Shown piece by piece: positions 39,075 through 46,392 of a stretch of 64,000 bases of DNA (position 1 is its first letter; each line of letters opens with the position of its first letter). Under the pieces are notes generated by a model. It saw only the letters and a list, made by a program, of their open reading frames with translations. It did not search any database and was not told where the DNA came from. This stretch comes from DASXYG01 sp036502625 (GTDB lineage Bacteria; Actinomycetota; Actinomycetes; Streptosporangiales; Streptosporangiaceae): positions 1 through 64,000 of the forward strand of contig DASXYG010000041.1 in assembly GCA_036502625.1 (NCBI GenBank). Reading direction: 5' to 3'. A program made the position numbers and the translations under genes.

Positions 39075-40804
39075 AGCGGCTGCTCGTCTCGCTGGCCGTG
39101 GTGGGTGCGCTGGCGGTGTCGTCCGCGGTCATGGCCGTGTCCGCGCCGCTCGGGCTGGCCGTCCCGTACGCCGTCGCCGCCCTGGCCGGCTACCTGGTCG
39201 AGTGGTACATCGGGCGCCGGCGCGGCATCGGCAACGCGCTGCGCCGCGCCCGGCTCTCGGTGTCCGTGCGCTTCGCCGCGCGCGACGCCCTGCTGGTGCT
39301 GCTGGCCATCGGCATGGACGTCCGGACGACCGCGATCGCCGTGCTCGTCGCCTGGGCGGTGTACGCGCAGGTCGCGCGCGTCGCGCACCTCGGCCTGGCG
39401 CGCGTGTGCGCGGACCGCGGCCGCCGCCCCGTCGACTGGCGCAACCTGGACGTCCCCGGCCTGTCCGTCCCCGAGCCGCCGCTGTACCGGCTGCGCGCGG
39501 GCGCCGACCGGCGTGTCCAGTACGCCGGGGCGGCGCCGATGCTCGGGCTGGCCGGGGTGGCGCTCGGCGCGCCGTGGACGCTGCTGTGGGTGCTGGTCGT
39601 GTGCGCCGCCGCGGCGGTGTCCGTGCCCGCGCTGGCCGCCGCCGCCGATCTCGTGGCGCTGCGCGGCCACGCCGGCGAGGAGGAGATCCGCGACCGCGTA
39701 CGGGCGGCGCTCGAGGCGTACGGCCCGGAGGTCGTGGCGTACCTCAGCGGCGACCCGCGCAGCACGTTCGCGGTCAACCAGTGGCTGCCGACGCTGGAAC
39801 GGGTCGCGCCGCGCTGCGTCGTGGTGGTCCGCCAGCGCCACCACCTGAGCCGGCTCGACGACACGCGCCTGCCGGTCGTCTGCCTGCCGCGCGCGGTGGA
39901 CCTGGAGGCGTTCGTCCTGCCGTCGATGAAGGTCGCGCTGTACCCGATGAACGGCATGCAGAACAACCACCTGATCCGCCACCCGGGCATCGCGGACGTC
40001 TTCATCGGCCACGGCGACAGCGACAAGGGCAGCAGCGCGAACCCGCTGAGCCGGGTGTACGACGAGATCTGGGTGGCCGGGCGCGCGGGCCGCGACCGCT
40101 ACCGGCGCTCCCGTGTGGGCGTGCGCGACGACCAGGTGCGCGAGGTCGGGCGGCCGCAGCTCGCCGCGATCGACCGCGACGGCGCCGCGCGCCCGGGGCG
40201 TACGTTCACCGTGCTCTACGCCCCGACCTGGGAGGGGTTCTACGCGGCGCTCGAATACTCGTCGCTGAAGCTGATGGGCCGCGCGCTGGTCCAGCGGCTG
40301 CTCGCCGCCGAGGGCGTACGGGTGCTGTACAAGCCGCATCCCACGACGGGTGCGCGCGACCCCGGCTACGCGCGGGCGAACGCGGACGTCCGGCGGATGA
40401 TCGCGAACGCGGGCGGCGGCCACGCGGTGGTCGACGGCACGACCGGGTTGTACGACGCGTTCAACGAGGCCGACCTGCTGATCAGCGACATCTCCAGCGT
40501 GGTCAGCGACTTCCTCTACTCGCGGAAGCCGTACATCGTGTCGAACCCGTACGGCGAGGACGAGGAGGCGTTCCGCCGGGAGTATCCGTCGGCGGCGGGC
40601 GCGGCGCTGCTCGGCCCGGGGTGCGCGCGGCTGGAGGAGTTCCTCGCGGACGCGCGCGGCGCGGACGTCATGCGCGGCGAGCGGGAGCGTACGGCCCGCT
40701 ATCTGCTGGGCGCCGACACCGACGACCCGGTGGCCGACTTCGACCGCGCGCTGGTCGACCTGGTGGCGCGCTGGACGGCCCGGCCAGTGTCGAGCGCCGT
40801 ATAG
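39071..40804 (+). CDS. Second membrane-linked CDP-polyol phosphotransferase
   Basis: 577 residues with the same plan as the preceding protein: about five N-terminal membrane helices, then FIGHGDSDKGSS, YDEIWVAGRAGRDRY, VLYAPTWEG, VLYKPHPTTG and ADLLISDISSVVSDFL. It is a paralogue. Two enzymes in series fit the primer and polymerase pair (TagB/TagF type) of wall teichoic acid synthesis. It closes the operon; the start overlaps the previous stop codon (ATGA). Confidence 0.9.
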   Translation: MKRLLVSLAVVGALAVSSAVMAVSAPLGLAVPYAVAALAGYLVEWYIGRRRGIGNALRRARLSVSVRFAARDALLVLLAIGMDVRTTAIAVLVAWAVYAQVARVAHLGLARVCADRGRRPVDWRNLDVPGLSVPEPPLYRLRAGADRRVQYAGAAPMLGLAGVALGAPWTLLWVLVVCAAAAVSVPALAAAADLVALRGHAGEEEIRDRVRAALEAYGPEVVAYLSGDPRSTFAVNQWLPTLERVAPRCVVVVRQRHHLSRLDDTRLPVVCLPRAVDLEAFVLPSMKVALYPMNGMQNNHLIRHPGIADVFIGHGDSDKGSSANPLSRVYDEIWVAGRAGRDRYRRSRVGVRDDQVREVGRPQLAAIDRDGAARPGRTFTVLYAPTWEGFYAALEYSSLKLMGRALVQRLLAAEGVRVLYKPHPTTGARDPGYARANADVRRMIANAGGGHAVVDGTTGLYDAFNEADLLISDISSVVSDFLYSRKPYIVSNPYGEDEEAFRREYPSAAGAALLGPGCARLEEFLADARGADVMRGERERTARYLLGADTDDPVADFDRALVDLVARWTARPVSSAV

Positions 40805-40809
40805 CCGGG

Positions 40810-40896
40810 TCTAGTGATCTTGCTAGACATGCCTAGAGGGTCCAATGCGCGGGACGTGTCGAGCCGCGTATTGGACTGTCTAGCAAGATCACTAGA
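40810..40896. repeat. 18-bp perfect inverted repeat, each arm a TCTAG-N8-CTAGA dyad
   Basis: TCTAGTGATCTTGCTAGA at 40810-40827 and its exact reverse complement at 40879-40896. Each arm is itself a TCTAG-N8-CTAGA dyad. A second pair, GTCCAAT (40840-40846) and ATTGGAC (40870-40876), lies between them. The repeat is in the gap between two converging genes, so it may act as a terminator, but the same 18-bp dyad recurs upstream of the ATPase gene (42146-42163), which points to protein binding. Confidence 0.9.
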
Positions 40897-40941
40897 AAGC
40901 GTTAGACGCCCCTAGTGGCACAGCCGCGACGAACCCGCCGG

Positions 40942-42123
40942 TCAGGCCGGCTGGCCGCGGAGGAACTGGCCGAAGTGCGGCACGGTGAAGGCGATCAGGC
41001 CGCGCTCGGCGCTGTAGATGAGCCCCTTCTTGATCAGGCTGTCCCGCGCGGGGGACAGGCTGGACTGCTTGCGCTTGAGCACCTCGGCGACCCCGGAGGT
41101 CGGGACCGGTTCATCGCCGAGGTCGGCCATCGCGCGCATGTAGTCGCGCTCGGCCGGGGTGGCGCGCTCGAAGCGGCTGCCGAAGAACCCGACGGCCAGC
41201 TCCTCCTCCGCCTCCGGCGCGGCCACCCGGACGTCGTCCGCGGTGATCGGGCTGGACGCGGCGAGGTCCCAGGTGACCTTGCCGTACGCCTGCACGAAGT
41301 AGGGATAGCCGTCGGCGGCCTCATAGAGCGCGTCGAGCGCCTCGCGCTTGAACTCCACGCCCTCGCGGTCGGCCGGGGCGAGCAGCGCCAGGTCGGCGGC
41401 CTCCCGGTCGAGGCGGTCGATCCGGACGTAGCGGAACAGGCGCTCGGAGTAGCTCTTGCTGGCCGACAGCACCGACGGGAGGTGCGGCAGGCCGGCGCCG
41501 ACGACGATCAGCGGGCCGCCGTTCTGCGACAGCTCGTGGCAGGCCGCGCACATCGCCGAGACGTCGGCGGCCTGGACGTCCTGCATCTCGTCGACGAACA
41601 GGGCGATGCCGACGCCGAGGTCGGTGGCCACGGACGACGCCTCGACGAACAGCTCCGTGAGGTCGATCTCCAGGTCGCCGGAGTCGGCACGGCCGCGGGT
41701 GGCGGGCACGTCGATGCCCATCTGCCCGGCGCCCGAGCCCTTCGGGACGTTGGGGTCGCGCATGGCGAACGCCTTCAGCACGCCGAGGAACTCCTCGATG
41801 CGCTCCGGCGCGCGATGGCGCGGCGCCAGCTCGCGCACCGCCATGTGCAACGCGTTGGCGACGGGTCGGCGGATCGACTGCTCGGGCCGGGCCTCGATCT
41901 TCCCGGTGCCCCACAGCCGCTGGATGGCCATGGACCGCAGCGAGTTCAGCAAAACGGTCTTGCCGACGCCGCGCAGGCCGGTGAGGATCATGCTGCGCTC
42001 GGGCCGCCCGCGGGCGACCCTTTCGAGCACGACCTCGAACTGCCGGATCTCCCGGTCGCGGCCGGTGAGTTCCGGTGGGCGCTGCCCCGCTCCCGGGGCA
42101 TAGGGGTTGCGCACGGGATCCAC
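40942..42123 (-). CDS. AAA+ ATPase (ORC/AAA_16-type) with C-terminal winged helix
   Basis: 393 residues. Walker A GLRGVGKTVLLNSL, Walker B IALFVDEMQDVQ, a sensor-1 region LIVVGAGLPHLP and sensor-2 region PYFVQAYGKVTWDLA are clear; the C-terminal about 80 residues look like a winged helix (PTSGVAEVLKRKQSSLSPARDSLIKKGLI). Members of this class are found in mobile elements, defence islands and as orphan regulators. The GTG at 42123 gives the usual start; an upstream extension to 42300 is possible. A TCTAG-N8-CTAGA dyad 23 bp before the start suggests autoregulation. Confidence 0.85.
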   Translation of the reverse strand: MDPVRNPYAPGAGQRPPELTGRDREIRQFEVVLERVARGRPERSMILTGLRGVGKTVLLNSLRSMAIQRLWGTGKIEARPEQSIRRPVANALHMAVRELAPRHRAPERIEEFLGVLKAFAMRDPNVPKGSGAGQMGIDVPATRGRADSGDLEIDLTELFVEASSVATDLGVGIALFVDEMQDVQAADVSAMCAACHELSQNGGPLIVVGAGLPHLPSVLSASKSYSERLFRYVRIDRLDREAADLALLAPADREGVEFKREALDALYEAADGYPYFVQAYGKVTWDLAASSPITADDVRVAAPEAEEELAVGFFGSRFERATPAERDYMRAMADLGDEPVPTSGVAEVLKRKQSSLSPARDSLIKKGLIYSAERGLIAFTVPHFGQFLRGQPA

Positions 42124-42145
42124 GGCATCGGACTCTATGGCGCCA

Positions 42146-42163
42146 TCTAGCCCAGAACCTAGA
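42146..42163. promoter_or_regulatory. TCTAG-N8-CTAGA dyad upstream of the ATPase gene
   Basis: TCTAG-CCCAGAAC-CTAGA ends 23 bp before the proposed GTG start of the AAA+ gene. The same dyad with the same 8-bp spacing occurs twice at 40810-40896 beyond the gene. It is therefore a likely operator. Confidence 0.6.
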
Positions 42164-42252
42164 TTTGCGTAGAAACCCCTACGGCGTGTCGCGAGGTTCG
42201 GAATTCCCGCCCCGGACACAGGGGTGATCAGACATGCTGGAGACACGGACAA

Positions 42253-42284
42253 CACCTCCGTCGAACATGTGTTCGATGGAGGTG
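42253..42284. terminator. Hairpin after the lipid-enzyme operon
   Basis: CACCTCCGTCGAAC (42253-42266) pairs with GTTCGATGGAGGTG (42271-42284) over 14 bp with one wobble and a four-base loop. It lies 57 bp beyond the stop codon at 42341, so it should end the minus-strand operon. No T-run is present. Confidence 0.65.
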
Positions 42285-42340
42285 ACTGTACTCCACTCAC
42301 GCCGCGCGCGCCACTTCTTCCCGCCGCGTCACGCCGGGCC

Positions 42341-42616
42341 TCAGCCCAGCCAGCCGGCGACCTGGAATCCGATGACCACCACCGCGGCGATCCCGACCAC
42401 CGCGAGATACGCCAGCACCAGCCGCGTGTCGCGCAGGACGCACTTGCTGCGGGTCAGCCCGCCGCGCCGCGCCCGCAGGTAGCCCGCGAAGCCGAGGCCC
42501 GCGAACACCAGCACCGCCCACGGCCCGAGCAGCCAGGCCAGCAGCGCGATCGTCGCGTAGACGCACAACCGCAGCGGGTCGTACGGCGCCTTCGCGTCGC
42601 CGGTGCCCGCGCTCAC
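42341..42616 (-). CDS. Small two- or three-helix membrane protein, 91 aa
   Basis: Hydrophobic helices CVYATIALLAWLLGPWAVLVFAG and RLVLAYLAVVGIAAVVVIGF are separated by a basic loop (RARRGGLTRSKCVLRDT). The GTG overlaps the stop codon of the radical SAM gene (GTGA), so it is coupled to it. Last gene of the four-gene Lgt-like/radical SAM operon; possibly a partner subunit. Function unknown. Confidence 0.7.
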   Translation of the reverse strand: MSAGTGDAKAPYDPLRLCVYATIALLAWLLGPWAVLVFAGLGFAGYLRARRGGLTRSKCVLRDTRLVLAYLAVVGIAAVVVIGFQVAGWLG

Positions 42617-44199
42617 GAGACGTCCGCCTCGACCAGCGGCAGCTCCGTACGCGGCCGCGACGCGACCGCCGCGATCCGCTGCGCGCCCAGCGGCGCCCAC
42701 GCCTGCACCGCGCAGAACGGCGCGCACTGGTCCCGTACGTCATCGGCATCGGCGGCGTCGCGCGTGCCGACGTGCACACAGCACTGCGTGAGGCGCTCCT
42801 CGATCATCGTGTCGATGTCCATGAACGGCTTCACCGAGACGCGCACGACCCGCTCGCCGAGCATCCGCCGCAGCCGCTTCCGCCGTCCCGGTAGCGCCCC
42901 GGACGCCAGCGTGAGCAGCGTCTGCACACCGAGATCGCAGTTCTCGCACACGTTGCGCCACAGCTCGCCGATCTTCGGGTCGGTCAGGCTCGACTGCTCC
43001 GACAGCAGGTCGAGCAGCGACTGCTTCACCACCTCGCGCACCTCGCGCGGTATGTCCTCGTCGGCGATCCGGTTGGCCACCAGCCCGAGGTGCTGCTTCA
43101 GCCGGTCGTGGCCGATCAGCGCGACCAGCGAACGCCACGCGCCGCCGTCGTCGCGGATCAGGTAGCCGATGGAGCAGCAGTGCGGGTGCGAGCACGGCAG
43201 TGCGGTCAGGTCGTGCCAGGTCACGAGGTCGTCCGTCTGCCGCCCGAGCCGGCGCAGCACGCCGGTGTGGGTGAGCCGGTCGTCCGGGTCGATCGGCGCG
43301 GACCGGCCCGAGGAGAACTGCGGCTGGACGCAGACGCCCCCGACGTACGGGGTCTCCAGGGCCACCCGCAGCACATCGCCGATCTCGTGGTCGTTCACCC
43401 CGAGCGCCGCCGTCATCACGAGCGTGGAGAAGATCTCGCGCCCGGCGCACCGCCGCAGCACCTCGGCCTTGATCCGCCGGAGGTCCGCGCCGCGGTGGTG
43501 GCGCGACGCGTCGGCGGACACCCCGTCGTACTGGAGGTACAGCTCGACCCGCTCCCGATGGCGGGTCAGCAGGTCGAGCAGCGCGTCGTCGCGGGCGATG
43601 CGGACGCCATTGGTGTTCAGCAGGATGCGCGTGATCGGCCGCGCGGCCAGTTCGTCGAGCAGCGTTGCCAGCTCCGGATGGACGGTCGGCTCGCCGCCGC
43701 TGAGCATGAGCACGTCGATGTGGCCGTTCTCCCTGGCCAGCCGCTGGTCGACGTTCGCCAGGACGTCCGCGACCGGCACGACGCCCTTGAGGTCGGGCGA
43801 GGAGTCGGCGAAGCACGTGGGGCAGCGCAGGTTGCACGCCTCCGCGATGTCCTCCAGCAGGATGCAGGTGTGCTGCGTCTGCATCTCGCCGAGCCCGCGC
43901 AGGTAGCCGCCGGGCGCCGGGGCGTAGTCGCCGGGGGTGTCCGGGGTGTGCCGCTTGGTGGGCGCCGTCCACTGCTCCAGGTACGTGAGGATCTCCGCGT
44001 CCTCGTCGTACATCGTGGCGACGAGCCCGTGGACGGGGCAGCCGCGCTCCAGCCACACCCGGTCGTCGCGCTCCACGAGCCGTCCGGACAGGTGCGGGAC
44101 CTCCATCAGCTCGCCATGACGCCCCTCGCGGTGGCAGTGCGGGCAGTACGCGTTGACGTAGCGCAGGATGCGGTCGCCGCGCAGCGGCATTCCAGGCAT
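42613..44199 (-). CDS. Radical SAM enzyme of the Tes/MJ0619 (tetraether lipid synthase) type
   Basis: 528 residues. The radical SAM cluster motif is EACNLRCPTC (Cys122, Cys126, Cys129). Before it lies a cysteine cluster (YCPHC, RGCPVHG: Cys19, Cys22, Cys54) and after it several more (VCENCDLG, QCCVHVG, DQCAPFCAVQAW), enough for extra Fe-S clusters. This plan and the C-terminal PFC-AVQ-like motif match the Tes/MJ0619 family, which joins lipid alkyl chains to make membrane-spanning tetraethers in archaea and has bacterial homologues. Substrate here is unknown. It sits in one operon with an Lgt paralogue, which supports a lipid role. Confidence 0.8.
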   Translation of the reverse strand: MPGMPLRGDRILRYVNAYCPHCHREGRHGELMEVPHLSGRLVERDDRVWLERGCPVHGLVATMYDEDAEILTYLEQWTAPTKRHTPDTPGDYAPAPGGYLRGLGEMQTQHTCILLEDIAEACNLRCPTCFADSSPDLKGVVPVADVLANVDQRLARENGHIDVLMLSGGEPTVHPELATLLDELAARPITRILLNTNGVRIARDDALLDLLTRHRERVELYLQYDGVSADASRHHRGADLRRIKAEVLRRCAGREIFSTLVMTAALGVNDHEIGDVLRVALETPYVGGVCVQPQFSSGRSAPIDPDDRLTHTGVLRRLGRQTDDLVTWHDLTALPCSHPHCCSIGYLIRDDGGAWRSLVALIGHDRLKQHLGLVANRIADEDIPREVREVVKQSLLDLLSEQSSLTDPKIGELWRNVCENCDLGVQTLLTLASGALPGRRKRLRRMLGERVVRVSVKPFMDIDTMIEERLTQCCVHVGTRDAADADDVRDQCAPFCAVQAWAPLGAQRIAAVASRPRTELPLVEADVS

Positions 44200-44212
44200 G
44201 AGACCCCCGGGA

Positions 44213-44626
44213 TCACAGATCGTTGAGCGAGCTGACGCAGATGCCGAAGAGGACGACCGTGCCGAGCGCGCCGGCGATGAGCTGGGTGAGGAAGGCGATG
44301 AACACGCCGTAGCCGAAGCTGCTGACGCCGAGCCTCTTGACGGCGAACCCGACGACCGTCCAGACGAGGTCGAACACCCCGGTCAGGACGAGCAGGAACA
44401 GGCCGATCTCGATCCCGACCAGTTGGGTGCCGTCCACCGTCGACCTGACGGGGACGAGGATGGCCACCACCGCGGCGGCCACCATCAGCCAGGGGACGAC
44501 GAAACCGAGCACGGCCAACCACGTGGCCTTGGCGTGCCGGCCGGGCGGCGCGTCGCGCCAGGGCGGCGTCAGGCCCGACCGGGGCGGCCGGAATTCCGGT
44601 GGCCCATTGCCTGGAGGCTGGTTCAT
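44213..44626 (-). CDS. Four-helix membrane protein, 137 aa
   Basis: A Pro-rich N-terminus and about three or four membrane helices (WLAVLGFVVPWLMVAAAVVAILV, GIEIGLFLLVLTGVFDLVWTV, GVFIAFLTQLIAGALGTVVLFG). The ATG at 44626 overlaps the stop codon of the Lgt-like gene. No family recognised; probably part of the lipid-modifying operon. Confidence 0.7.
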   Translation of the reverse strand: MNQPPGNGPPEFRPPRSGLTPPWRDAPPGRHAKATWLAVLGFVVPWLMVAAAVVAILVPVRSTVDGTQLVGIEIGLFLLVLTGVFDLVWTVVGFAVKRLGVSSFGYGVFIAFLTQLIAGALGTVVLFGICVSSLNDL

Positions 44627-45411
44627 GTCTGCGGTGCCGTCCTTCTGAGCACGGGGTCGTACGCGCCGTCCAGATAGTGCCGCCTGACCCGCCACGCCAC
44701 CAGCACCAGCCCGGGGACCAGGAACCATTGCGGACGGGTGAGCCCGAGCCAGACGGTCTCGTTCGCCCGGGTGAACTCGACCAGGAAGCGGAAGACGGCG
44801 TACGCCGAGACGTACATGACGAACAGCTCGCCGGGGCGAGTGATGCGCGGCCGCAGCCACAGCAGCGCGGCGAACGCGGCGAGCTGGAAGACGATCTCGT
44901 ACGCGAACGAGGGGTGCATGGCCACGCCGGCCGCGCACCCCGGGCACGATGGCAGGTCGGCGGGCGCGTGGATGCCCCATGGGAGGGTCGTCGGCCGGCC
45001 GGGCGGCTCCGTGAGCAGGCACCCGACCCGACCGATGGCCATGCCGAGCGCGATTCCGGGCGCGAAGAGGTCGCCGGTGCGCACCTGGTAGCCGATCGCC
45101 TTCTTCGCGATCAGCACCCCGGCGTACGCCCCGGTGAGGCCGCCGAGGATGGACTTCGCGCCGTACTGCCACGCCTCGGCGAACGTGGGGTTCGCCGCCC
45201 AGTCGAGGTGGCGCGCCCAGCCGGACAACCGCATGCCGATCGCGCCGCCGACCAGCGCGCCCGTCACCACGACGAGCGTCTCCAGGCGCACCTGCCCGCG
45301 CCGCCGCGCCTCCACGACGACGAGGACGGCCCCGGCGAGCACGCCGAGGCCGACGAAGAAGTCGTGCGTTCCGATCGCGCGGCCACCGAGGTGGAACAGC
45401 ACCGGGAACAT
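44623..45411 (-). CDS. Prolipoprotein diacylglyceryl transferase (Lgt) paralogue
   Basis: 262 residues with about seven membrane helices. Lgt motifs are present in altered form: AIGRVGCLLTE in place of the usual GRxGNFxNxE, then LPWGI and HPSFAYEIVFQL (Lgt: HPTQLYE). Canonical Lgt moves a diacylglycerol unit from phosphatidylglycerol to lipoprotein cysteines. The changed signature and the operon with a Tes-like radical SAM enzyme suggest a divergent acceptor or lipid substrate. First gene of the operon; ATG at 45411. Confidence 0.85.
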   Translation of the reverse strand: MFPVLFHLGGRAIGTHDFFVGLGVLAGAVLVVVEARRRGQVRLETLVVVTGALVGGAIGMRLSGWARHLDWAANPTFAEAWQYGAKSILGGLTGAYAGVLIAKKAIGYQVRTGDLFAPGIALGMAIGRVGCLLTEPPGRPTTLPWGIHAPADLPSCPGCAAGVAMHPSFAYEIVFQLAAFAALLWLRPRITRPGELFVMYVSAYAVFRFLVEFTRANETVWLGLTRPQWFLVPGLVLVAWRVRRHYLDGAYDPVLRRTAPQT

Positions 45412-45457
45412 GCGCCCCACCTTAGAGGCCGGGCGAGCTGCGTAGGATGCCGGTTTC

Positions 45458-46252
45458 ATGAGCAAGCGAACCCCCCGCGGCCGCCGTCCCCGCCGCCTCG
45501 GCCCGGTCGTGGCCGCCGCTGCGGGTGCGCTCGTCCTGGCGGGCTGCGGCTCCGGCGGCACGCCGTCCGCGAGCGACACCCCGTCCGGGCGGACCTCGGC
45601 CACCGCCGCGCCGACGACCGCGCCCACGTCACCGAGCCCGAGCCGTACGCCCAAGCCGACGAAGAAGCCGAAGCCGAAACCGAAGCACTTCACCGCCTCC
45701 GTGCGGAAAATCACAAAGAAGTCGCAGGTCAAGCACTCCTGGCATGCCGGATGCCCGGTCTCGCTCTCCGACCTTCGCATGATCGAGATGACGTACCACG
45801 GCATGGACGGCGAGATCCACACGGGCCGGCTGGTCGTCGCGGCGCCCGTCGCGCACAAGGTGATCTCGGTCTTCCGCACGCTGTTCCACGAGAAGTACCC
45901 GATCCGCCGGATGAAGCCGGTGGACGCGTACGGCGGCTCCGACTACAAGTCGATCGACGCCGACAACACGTCCGCGTTCAACTGCCGCAACGCCACCGGG
46001 TCGTCGAGCTGGTCCGAGCACGCGTACGGCAAGGCCATCGACCTCAACCCCTGTGAGAACCCGTACGTCTACGCCGACGGCACGTCCGAGCACAAGCACT
46101 GCCGGAAGTACAACGACCGCTCCCGCCACGACCGCGGCCTCATCCACGCCGGCGACGCGACCGTGGACGCGTTCGCCGCTATCGGCTGGGGCTGGGGCGG
46201 CGCGTGGTCAGGCGACCGTGACTATCAGCATTTCTCGGAAAGCGGCCGGTAG
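45458..46252 (+). CDS. Lipoprotein D-Ala-D-Ala carboxypeptidase-like (M15)
   Basis: 264 residues. A basic N-terminus, hydrophobic segment and lipobox LVLAGC mark a lipoprotein; a Thr/Pro/Lys linker (about 35-75) follows. The peptidase domain keeps the M15 zinc residues in SSWSEHAYGKAIDLNP (His and Asp) and in DYQHF (second His). It should trim cell-wall peptides. It is divergent from the Lgt-like operon and just right of it, so the lipoprotein may be a client. Confidence 0.87.
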   Translation: MSKRTPRGRRPRRLGPVVAAAAGALVLAGCGSGGTPSASDTPSGRTSATAAPTTAPTSPSPSRTPKPTKKPKPKPKHFTASVRKITKKSQVKHSWHAGCPVSLSDLRMIEMTYHGMDGEIHTGRLVVAAPVAHKVISVFRTLFHEKYPIRRMKPVDAYGGSDYKSIDADNTSAFNCRNATGSSSWSEHAYGKAIDLNPCENPYVYADGTSEHKHCRKYNDRSRHDRGLIHAGDATVDAFAAIGWGWGGAWSGDRDYQHFSESGR

Positions 46253-46392
46253 TTCCGTACGCATCTACGTAAGGAATTCGTTCCGCCCGCGGCGATGAAA
46301 AACCATTTGCGGGAATGTCACTACCTTCCGAGATATTTGAGGTGACGTACAGCGAGTTCACAGGCCCACCGCAGGGGGACCGGGCCATCACG

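Noticed and set aside
40942..42123. TniB/IstB-type transposition ATPase of a transposon bounded by the TCTAG dyads
   Set aside because: No transposase gene or target-site duplication is visible, and one dyad sits between the start codon and the upstream region rather than at a far end; kept only as an alternative in the finding.
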